Source of the DNA: Kosakonia cowanii JCM 10956 = DSM 18146
GTDB lineage: Bacteria > Pseudomonadota > Gammaproteobacteria > Enterobacterales > Enterobacteriaceae
DNA length: 64,000 bases
Direction of reading: 5' to 3'
Assembly: GCF_001975225.1 (NCBI RefSeq)
Contig: NZ_CP019445.1
Span: 1,364,001-1,428,000, forward strand
Both the position numbers and the translations under genes were made by a program. Positions 39,801 through 47,729 of this stretch are shown one piece after another; the stretch's first letter is position 1; the number at the start of each line of letters is the position of its first letter. The notes under the pieces were generated by a model. The model did no database searches, was not told where the DNA came from, and saw nothing but the letters and a program-made list of their open reading frames with translations.

Positions 39801-42800
39801 CGCGCAGCGTGCAGGAGGAGATTCTGCTGGGGCTGTTTGCCGAGGTGTTGCAGTCAGACGCTCCCGGTATTGATGACGACTTCTTTGCCCTCGGCGGTCA
39901 TTCGCTGCTGGCGATGCGTCTGGTGAGCCGTATCACCCGCGTGCTGGAGGTCGAAGTGCCGATCCGCACGCTGTTTGACTATCCAACGGTCGCGCAGCTT
40001 GCCGGGCAACTGACAAAACAGGGAAGCCAGCTTGCTGGGCCCCTCTGCCTACAGCCGCGCAGCGAGCGGCTGCCGCTCTCTTTTGCCCAGCAGCGGATGT
40101 GGCTTTTGAAAAACCTCGATAACAACCATGCAGCCTACAATATGCCGCTCGCCATCCGCTTACAGGGGGAGCTGAACGACGCCGCACTGCGTGAAGCCGT
40201 GCGGGATGTGGTTGAACGCCATGAGATCCTGCGCACGCGCTACCCGCTCCACCAGGGGCAGCCCTGGCAGGAGATCCTCGCCCCCGATGCGTTTGAAGTG
40301 ACGTTTGAGGTGAGCGATATCGCGGCTTCGTCGCTTACCGATGCCCTTAATCACGCCGCAGCCTACCCGTTTGAGCTGGCAGAAGAGATCCCGCTGCGCG
40401 CCAGCCTGTTCCATCTTTCGCAAACCCGGCAGCATGTGCTGCTGCTGGTTATCCACCATATCGCCTGCGATGGTGGCTCGCTGGCACCACTGTTTCGCGA
40501 TCTCGCCTGCGCCTATACCGCGCGCTGCGCCATGCAAGCCCCGCAGTGGGCGCCGCTGCCGGTGCAGTACGCCGATTACGCCCTCTGGCAGCGCGAGAGG
40601 TTGGGCGACATTGAGAGCCTGAGCGAGACTGCCACAGAGCAGGTCGCCTTCTGGCGTGAAGCCCTTTCCGGCGTACCGGAAGCGATGACGTTGCCCGTCG
40701 ATCGTCACCCGACGACCGAGATGAGTTACGTTGGCGGGCAGGTCAGGCTGCGCATTGATGAGAAGCTTTATCAGCAAATTACACAGTTGGCGCGCCATGA
40801 GGGGGCGACGCCCTTTATGGTGCTGCAAACCGCCGCCGCGATCCTCTTTGGCCGCATGGGGGCCGGGGAGGATATTACGCTCGGCACCGCCGTCGCCGGG
40901 CGATCAGATGAGGCGATGCGCGATCTGGTCGGCTTCTTCGTCAATACCCTGGTACTTCGCGTTGATCTGGCGGCGAAACCCACGGTGGCTAAGGCGCTGG
41001 CCCAGGTGCGCGAGTTTATGCTCTCCGCCTGGGTTAACCAGGAGGTTCCCTTCGACTGGGTGGTGAAAAGCCTTAACCCCGAGCGCGTCTCTGGCAGGCA
41101 TCCGCTCTTCCAGGTGATGATGGTGCTGCAAAATAACGACGCCACGCCCCCGGAGTTCGCGGATCTGACGCTTTTGCCGCAGCCTGTCGGACTGGTGACC
41201 ACCAAATTTGATTTGACCTTCAACGTTGAGCAGGTTTACGGCGAGCGCGGCGACGTCAGCGCGCTGGAGGTGCAAATTGACTACCCGGTCGATCGCTTTG
41301 ATGGGCAGACCATCACTGCGCTGGCGGACTACTTCATACACCTGTTGCAGGCCATGGTGAAGGAGCCGGAGAGTGCGGTGATGACGCTGCCGCTGCTCAC
41401 TGACCGGCAGCGTAACGAGATGCTCGAAGTATGGAATGAGACCCGTTGTGACGTGCCGCCCGCCACCCTGGCCGCGCAGTTTGCCCGCCAGGTCGCCGCC
41501 ACACCGCAGCGTATCGCCGTCAGCTGCGGGCAGGAGCAGCTGAGCTACCAGCAACTGGATGCCTGCGCCAATGCCCTCGCGCAGCACCTGCAACAGCAGG
41601 GCGTAAACAGCGAGCAGGGCGTGGCGGTGCTGATGACACGCTCACTTTCGCTGGTGATTGCCCTTCTCGCGGTGGTGAAAGCGGGCGGTTTCTATGTGCC
41701 GCTGCGGGCGAGCGATCCCGCAGAGCGCTGGCAACATTGTATTGATGAGCTGGATCTGCGCATCGTGCTGCTGGATGAGATCCACCGCCAGGCGGCGCTG
41801 CCACCGGGCATTGCGCGGCTTATCGTCGATGAGGCGGCAACCCGCGCCACGGCGGCGGGCGTTGCAACAACAGTAATGCCGCACCATCTGGCTTATGTGA
41901 TGTTCACCTCCGGCTCGACAGGCAAACCGAAGGGCATTGCCACCACTCAGGATAACGTGCTGGCGTTGGCACGCGATCGCCGCTGGCGAGCGGAGGCCTG
42001 CCAGCGCATTCTGCTGCACTCGGCCTATGCGTTTGACGCCTCCACCTGGGAGCTGTGGGGAACGCTGCTTAATGGTCACCATGCTGTGATCGTCCCCGGT
42101 GAGACGCTGGATCTGCCCCTGCTTGCCGACACGCTTGTGGCGGGTGAGGTCACGACCGCCTTTTTAACCTCCGGGCTGTTCCGCCTGATCGCCGAGGAGG
42201 CGAGCGACTGCCTTGCAGGCTTACGCCGGGTTTATACCGGCGGGGAGAAGATCTCCGCCAGCGCGGTTCAGGCGGTGCGCGAGCGCTGGCCGCATCTCGA
42301 ACTACTGAATATTTATGGCCCGACGGAGATCACCACCTATGCGACGGACTACCCCATCACTCAGGCCGATGCGCCCTACCTTGACGTGCCGATTGGCAGA
42401 GCGTTCGATAACACCCGCCTCTACGTGCTTGATAGCCATCTGCAGCCGGTGCCACCGGGCGTGGCGGCAGAGCTCTATATCGCCGGACGCGGGGTGGCAC
42501 GCGGCTATATCAACCACCCAACGCTGAGCGCGGCACACTTTGTCGCCGATCCCTTTGGCCCGGCGGGAAGCCGGATGTACCACACCGGCGATATCGTCAA
42601 ATGGCGGCGCGATGGCGCGCTCTGTTTTGTCAGCCGCCGCGATCAGCAGGTGAAGATTCGCGGTTTCCGCATTGAACCCGGTGAAGTGGAGATGGTGCTG
42701 AAACAGCACGCTGCGGTTCAGCAGGCGGCGGTGGTGGCCCTTGAGGATCGCAGCGGCAATAAGCAGCTTGTCGCCTATGTGGTGCCCTCTGTGCCGGAGA

Positions 42801-43981
42801 CCGATCTCAGCGCAGCGCTGCAACAGTTTGCGCGCGAGTGCCTGCCGGACTTTATGGTGCCCGCGGCGATTGTGCTGCTGGCGGCGCTGCCGCTTAACGC
42901 CAACGGTAAGCTGGCACTTGCAGATTTACCGAAGCCCGATTTCCATACCGGGCCAGGGCGCGCGCCGCAAAACGAGCGGGAAAGCTGGCTGGCTGCGCGG
43001 TTTTGCGAACTGCTCAATGTGGAAACCATCACCGTCGACAGCAGCTTTTTTGCCCTTGGCGGCCACTCATTACTGGCGGCCCGGCTGATTAACGCTATCG
43101 ACAAAACGTGGCAGGTGAAACTGACGCTGCGCGATCTGTTTGAGTACCCGACGGTGGCGCTGCTGGCGCAGCGGCTTCAGAGCAACCACCGCAGCAACGT
43201 GCTGGATGTGATGCTGCCTCTGCAACCGCACGGGGAGAAAACGCCCCTCTTCTGCCTGCCGCCCGGCGGCGGGTTGAGCTGGTCCTACGCCGGGCTTATT
43301 CCCTGGCTTGGCGACGCGCAACCGCTGTTTGGCCTGCAATCGCACCGGCTGAGCAGCGGGGTGTCGTTACCCTCGGTTAACGCGCTGGCAAAAAGTTACC
43401 TCGCGGAGATAGTGAAGGTGCAGCCACACGGCCCCTATGCCCTGCTCGGCTGGTCGTTTGGCTGCCATCTGGCCCATGAAATCGCCACCCTGTTGCAGCA
43501 GGCCGGGCAGGCTGTCAGCACGTTAATCCTGCTCGATGGCTACCCGCTGGGCGAGCGCTACCGCGACAAGGAGCGGCAAGACAGCGAGAGCCTCTCGGCG
43601 CTGTTTGAAGCCTTAACCGGCAGCGTGCCCGCAGAGAGTGAGCTTACCGTCGAGGCGCTGCGCCGCCGTTTAGTGGCGCAGGAGCATCCGCTGGCGGTAA
43701 TGGAGCCGGTGGTATTTGAGCGTATCCTTGCGGAGTTTCGCGAGGCGCCGCGCCTGCTGGCAGCCTTCACGCCGTCGCGCTTTCAGGGGGATATCCTCTT
43801 CCTGCGCGCGGCAACGCGGCGCGACGGCGAAGAGGGTTTCGATGCGCAGCTGTGGGCACCCTTTGTCGAGGGGAGAATCGCTATCCACACCCTGCCCTGC
43901 ACTCATGACGGTATGTTCAGCCCGCAGGCGTTGCAGCAGGCCGGGCCGCTGATCCGCGACTGGATAGCCAAAGAGAAGTAA
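36891..43981 (+). CDS. Two-module nonribosomal peptide synthetase with thioesterase (predicted Thr-Ile), frameshifted near its 5' end
   Basis: After correction of one base the protein has about 2363 residues: C-A-T-C-A-T-TE. The first C domain has SPLQKGLLFHML and NHHLLLDGWS (nt about 37316), typical of DCL domains that accept a D-residue, matching the epimerase ending the previous protein. Codes: DFWNIGMVHK (A1, threonine) and DAWFYGITYK (A2, isoleucine-like). The second C domain has HHIACDGGS, both carriers GGHS, and the TE GWSFG (nt about 43447). The reading frame breaks at 37013-37016: LEG is followed by frame loss, but one more G in the GGGG run restores ELDVARLRQAV and an open frame to the stop at 43981. 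Start: ATG at 36891 overlapping the previous stop; ATG at 36897 is possible. Either a sequencing error or a fresh mutation. Confidence 0.88.
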
Positions 43982-43992
43982 TTTCCGTGGAG

Positions 43993-44023
43993 TAAAAAAA
44001 CCGCCTGCAGGGCGGTTTTTTTT
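43993..44023. terminator. Bidirectional terminator between the NRPS and lipid operons
   Basis: A run of A residues, ACCGCC-TGCA-GGGCGGT, and a run of T residues make a symmetric intrinsic terminator. It lies between the convergent stop codons of the last NRPS gene (43981) and the last lipid-operon gene (44033), and can serve both strands. The stem resembles the one at 24722-24748. Confidence 0.9.
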
Positions 44024-44032
44024 ATCTCTGCG

Positions 44033-44545
44033 TCAGAAGCGGCTCTTTTTAAGGCCGAGCGAAAAGAGCGTTAACTTGATGGCCGGCACGCTGAGGATAA
44101 AGAGCGCCAGCAGAAGCAGAATCTGGCATGCATCCAGCGCCAGCAGCCAGCCGCATGCCAGCGCCACACCGAGGCCGGAGTCCGCCTGATCGAGAAAGAG
44201 AAACAGCCACCGGCCGCGCGCGGGCAGCGTGCCCGGCGCAATCCCCAGCGCCCGTTTCAGCGCCGAGTTCGGCAGCTCGCCAAGCATATAGCCCAGCCCC
44301 GTCGATGCGCCCAGCAGCCACGGGTTCTCCATCTCATTTGCCAGGCAGAGGGGTGCCACCAGCATGCTGATAAACGGCACAATCACCATCCCTCGCCAGG
44401 TTTTGTTGCCGCCAAACAGACGTGCATTGAGCGGCACCGCAAGCCTGGGCAGCGCATTGCAGGTCACCACCGCCATATGCACGCAGCCAGCAATAAACAC
44501 CGGCAGCAGCAGCTGCCAGAGCGCCCACAGGGTGGGATTATCCAT
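44033..44545 (-). CDS. CDP-archaeol synthase-like (CarS/DUF46) membrane protein
   Basis: The 170-residue product has about five hydrophobic segments and the CarS/CdsA-like signature: FGGNKTWRG (Lys48-Gly52), GELPNSALKR, and LDQADSGLG in the fifth-segment region. In archaea CarS activates unsaturated archaetidic acid with CTP to give CDP-archaeol; bacterial homologs are uncharacterised, but CTP-dependent activation of a phosphorylated lipid is likely. I start at MDNPTLWALW (ATG complement at 44543-44545), which overlaps the end of the upstream gene by 8 bases. Last gene of the seven-gene operon. Confidence 0.75.
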   Translation of the reverse strand: MDNPTLWALWQLLLPVFIAGCVHMAVVTCNALPRLAVPLNARLFGGNKTWRGMVIVPFISMLVAPLCLANEMENPWLLGASTGLGYMLGELPNSALKRALGIAPGTLPARGRWLFLFLDQADSGLGVALACGWLLALDACQILLLLALFILSVPAIKLTLFSLGLKKSRF

Positions 44546-45155
44546 GCACGCCTCCGAAATGCAGCAAGCCAAACAGCGCCGCGCCGCTAAGGCAGAGCGT
44601 AACCAGCGTCATCAGTGAGGAGAACTTCGGGAAGGGGCGGTTGAGAAGCATCGCCAGGCTGAAGAGCGTTAATGCCACGCTCAGCAGCCGGGCGCAGATC
44701 AGCGGCGGTAAAACGAGGGCCAGCAGCGCCCAGCCGCTAAGGATAAAGAGGCTCCAGAAGACCGGCATGCCCAGATACGCCAGCGCGGCATTGTGGGTGA
44801 TATTGCCGCTTTCGTTAAATCGGGAGAGACGAAGCGCGCCGCACACCACCATCAGGGCGAGAAAAAAGGCGCTGCCGCCGCGATAGCCGCTGAGGTAAAA
44901 AATCAGCGCGGGTGCCACCAGGTAGAGCAGCAGATCGCAAAAGCCGTCAAGGTAGCGGCCAAAGGGGCGTTCACAGCCGAGCCAGCGGGCCAGTTTGCCA
45001 TCCAGCGCATCGGCCAGCATCGCAAGGTAAAGCAGGCTGAGACTGAGCCAGAGAGCGCCGGACAAGGCGGCACCGATCCCGCCAAGGGCGATAACCATGC
45101 CCGTCAGCGTCAGGCAATCTGGCAGCGACAGACGGCAGATAAAGGGATAGTTCAT
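44538..45155 (-). CDS. CDP-alcohol phosphatidyltransferase family membrane protein
   Basis: The family transfers a phosphatidyl-type group from a CDP-lipid to an alcohol. The 205-residue protein carries the complete signature D-x2-DG-x2-AR-x8-G-x3-D-x3-D as Asp49, Asp52-Gly53, Ala56-Arg57, Gly66, Asp70 and Asp74, with about six hydrophobic segments. Phosphatidylserine synthase type II and archaetidylserine synthases are the nearest general types, but the acceptor cannot be read from the sequence. The start at MNYPFICRL overlaps the stop of the AMP-ligase gene by four bases (ATGA). Paired with the CarS-like gene, it suggests a CDP-lipid made and used in this operon. Confidence 0.85.
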   Translation of the reverse strand: MNYPFICRLSLPDCLTLTGMVIALGGIGAALSGALWLSLSLLYLAMLADALDGKLARWLGCERPFGRYLDGFCDLLLYLVAPALIFYLSGYRGGSAFFLALMVVCGALRLSRFNESGNITHNAALAYLGMPVFWSLFILSGWALLALVLPPLICARLLSVALTLFSLAMLLNRPFPKFSSLMTLVTLCLSGAALFGLLHFGGVHG

Positions 45156-46687
45156 CCTTGCACCTCCGGCAAAAACGCTTTTAGCTTTCGCCGTGCTATC
45201 AGGCAACGCAGCCGCGCGCGGTCGATACGGCTGTGATGGCGGGCATCGACGGGTAGCTTCGCGCAGAGCCAGAAGCGGACCGTCTCGTCGGGAAAGAGGG
45301 TTGCCAGCAATGGCGCAGCGGTGCGGCATTGCGCCGCCTGTTGCAGCACCACGCAAATCTCCCCCTGCGGCCCCTGCACCACCGCGCTGTCGGCGATCCC
45401 CGGCAGCCCATTAAGCTGCTTTTCCACCGGATAGGGCGAGAGCGTTAAGCCCGACGGCGTGCGCAGTTGGTCGGCGATCCTGCCCGTCAACCAGAGGCGC
45501 TGCTGCGCGTCGAGAAAGCCGCTGTCTCCGGTGCGGTGCCAGACGCGCCCCTCGGGATCGCGGATTTTCGTGCGCTGCTCCGCCTGCGGGTTATCGAGAT
45601 AGCGGATCAGCACCTGCGGCCCGCAGACCAGAATCTCCCCCTCCTCCCCCACGGGCTGAGGAACCCGCTCGCGCGCAATCAGGATCGCGGTTTGCGGCCC
45701 CGGTCGCCCGACAAGGTAGCCAGGCTGCCGATCCCAGGCGTCAAGAAGCTCGTCGACGCTAACATTGCTGATGGGATCGGCTTCCGACGCGCCATAGTTA
45801 ACCGCGCAGGCGGCTTTGGGGAAATAGCTGCGGGCAGCCAGTAACAGCGCCCGCGTTACCGGCGCGCCGCCAATAATCACCTCTCTTACCGACGCAAAGG
45901 TACACGGCTGAACTTCGGCATAGGCGACAAGCTCTCTTAGCCAGGCGGGCGAGACGCTCAGGCGCGTGATCTGTTGGGCATTAATCGCGTCGGCAATCAT
46001 CTGCACCGGCAGGCGGCCCTGCTCATCAAAACCGGGCAGCAGAGAGCAGCAGCCCGCGTGAAAATGGCTGAACAGCGTCAGGATCGGAAAAGAGGTCACA
46101 TCCCGCTGCTGGCGGTGTGGAAAGAAGTGGCTCATCGCCTGACACTGCGCCCGCAGCGAGTGGTGGGAGCGCACCACGCCTTTTGGCGTGCCCGTCGATC
46201 CGCTGGTAAAGGTCAGCAGCGCGGTCGCCTCGTCATCAAGGGCCTCTACGCGAAAAGCGGTGTTAACGCCCTCCGGCTCTACCTGCACTAAAGGGGCGGT
46301 AAAGATCCGCGGCGTATCGATCGTAAAGCGGCGAATCATCCACAGCTCCGGCAGCAGACACCACCCTTTTCCGGCGCTCTGCGCCACGATCATGGCGCTC
46401 AGACGCGCCTGCTTCAGACAGCTGCGCAGCTGTTGGCGCGCCATCTCTTTTTGCACCAGCACCGGAATCAGCCCGGCTCCCAGCATCGCGTAGAGCAGCA
46501 GGTAAAACTCGATGCCCGGGCGCATCAGCAGCAGCACGCGCTGGCCCGTATGCAGCCCGCTGCGCTCCAGCCTGCGTTGATACACCGCCGCACGGGAGAG
46601 AAGCTCGGCATAGGTGACAGTTTCAGGCCCGGCACAGAGCGCGGGCAGCGAAGGGGGCTGTTGCAGCAAAAAGTCACAGAAGTTCAT
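45152..46687 (-). CDS. OleC-like AMP-dependent acyl ligase with an altered A10 motif
   Basis: The 511-residue adenylate-forming enzyme has TFTSGSTGTPKGVVRSHHSL (P-loop-like A3 motif), NYGASEADP (A5), HRTGDSGFLDAQQRLWLTGR (A7/A8) and a C-terminal LPVDARHHSRIDRARL. That last segment resembles the PVDxRHNAKI end of OleC-type fatty-acid ligases, but the catalytic lysine of motif A10 is arginine here (codon at 45227-45229). It should activate a carboxylic acid, probably an acyl chain, as an adenylate. Start at MNFCDFLLQQ (ATG complement 46685-46687), preceded by AGGGATG; it overlaps the GNAT gene by 14 bases. The OleC comparison is from memory of the family. Confidence 0.8.
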   Translation of the reverse strand: MNFCDFLLQQPPSLPALCAGPETVTYAELLSRAAVYQRRLERSGLHTGQRVLLLMRPGIEFYLLLYAMLGAGLIPVLVQKEMARQQLRSCLKQARLSAMIVAQSAGKGWCLLPELWMIRRFTIDTPRIFTAPLVQVEPEGVNTAFRVEALDDEATALLTFTSGSTGTPKGVVRSHHSLRAQCQAMSHFFPHRQQRDVTSFPILTLFSHFHAGCCSLLPGFDEQGRLPVQMIADAINAQQITRLSVSPAWLRELVAYAEVQPCTFASVREVIIGGAPVTRALLLAARSYFPKAACAVNYGASEADPISNVSVDELLDAWDRQPGYLVGRPGPQTAILIARERVPQPVGEEGEILVCGPQVLIRYLDNPQAEQRTKIRDPEGRVWHRTGDSGFLDAQQRLWLTGRIADQLRTPSGLTLSPYPVEKQLNGLPGIADSAVVQGPQGEICVVLQQAAQCRTAAPLLATLFPDETVRFWLCAKLPVDARHHSRIDRARLRCLIARRKLKAFLPEVQG

Positions 46688-47729
46688 GGCGCACATCCCT
46701 GTAGTAGAGTCCATAGTGGTGAAAAACCTTGTTCGGGCTGCAACAGGCGCGCAGCGCGGTGGCGGTTGTCGGCCCTTTCCAGTTAAGCAGTGCCGCACCG
46801 AGGCGCGGCCACTGGGCATCGAAGCTGAAGAGAAAGCGGCGCACCAGCGTGGCGTACAGCAGAGAGCGGCGGTAGCGCGGCACAATCATGATGGTTTTGA
46901 AGATCCCCGCCCGCTGGCGCTTATCCGCCAGCGTAAACAGCAGCCCGGCGACATCGCCCTGCGGGCCAAAGGCGAGACAGGAGCCGGACGCCTGGCAATA
47001 GGGTTGCAGCGTATCGGCGTTAAAGTGCCAGTCGAAGAGCGCCTCGCTGCTGATGCTCCAGCCGATATTGTTAGCAAAGTGCCGGGTGATGAGCGCATAC
47101 AGCGCCTGCCGGTGCGCCTGCCACAGCGCGGGCGTCAGCGGCTGGAGGGAAAAGTCAGCGGTGCGCCAGCGCCCGATATCCTCTGCGGGAAGGGATAGCT
47201 GGCGCACCACGTCCGCATCTTCAAACAGCGAGAAGTAGCGCGCCAGCGGCTGAAACCCCATCTGCCCCAGCAGGTGTTGATACCAGGGTGGGTTATAGGG
47301 CTCACCGGCAAACGGCGCGCAGGTCGGCGTATCCAGCCGCAGGCGAAATTTCCCTAACGTGCTGAAATTAATCGGGCCGATAAGCCGTGAGGCCCCCTGC
47401 GCTTTTGCCCAGCGCATCAGGGCGCGAAACAGGCGATGGTTGGGAATGCGGTTATTGATGGTCTCCCAGAAACCGAAGTTGACCACCGTTTCCCCGGCGG
47501 CGTTGAGGGTGGCGAAGCCCGTTAAGCGCGCGCAGTCGCGAATGTAGCCGGTCCAGACACGGCCCTGCTGCATAAAGGGGTTGGCGGCGCTGAACTGACG
47601 CGCCATCTCAGCCTCATCTTCGCCCGGCCAGTAAGGATCATGGGCATAGATGTGGGGTGCAATCGCCAGAAAGCCCTTATCCAGCGTATCGCCTGCCTGC
47701 CACTCCTGTTCAATCAACGGTCGGTTCAT
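46674..47729 (-). CDS. GNAT-like acyltransferase family protein
   Basis: The 351-residue product resembles the long GNAT-fold proteins with a GPxNFS motif (LIGPINFSTLGKFRL), PYNPPWYQHLL and a following MGFQPLARY, and a C-terminal half with MIVPRYRRS that resembles a second GNAT-like region. The donor and acceptor are unknown; given the AMP ligase next door, an N- or O-acyltransferase using an activated acyl chain is a reasonable guess. I start at MNRPLIEQEW (ATG complement 47727-47729) because a GAGGAG ribosome-binding site lies just upstream; the start overlaps the preceding gene by 20 bases. Confidence 0.6.
   Translation of the reverse strand: MNRPLIEQEWQAGDTLDKGFLAIAPHIYAHDPYWPGEDEAEMARQFSAANPFMQQGRVWTGYIRDCARLTGFATLNAAGETVVNFGFWETINNRIPNHRLFRALMRWAKAQGASRLIGPINFSTLGKFRLRLDTPTCAPFAGEPYNPPWYQHLLGQMGFQPLARYFSLFEDADVVRQLSLPAEDIGRWRTADFSLQPLTPALWQAHRQALYALITRHFANNIGWSISSEALFDWHFNADTLQPYCQASGSCLAFGPQGDVAGLLFTLADKRQRAGIFKTIMIVPRYRRSLLYATLVRRFLFSFDAQWPRLGAALLNWKGPTTATALRACCSPNKVFHHYGLYYRDVRHELL

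Noticed and set aside
11299..43981. Siderophore synthetase interpretation because of EntF-like C and TE domains and an EntD-like PPTase
   Set aside because: No DHB or hydroxamate enzymes, no serine-type code, no TonB receptor or Fur box seen; residue predictions are Gly, Val, Phe, Thr and Ile.
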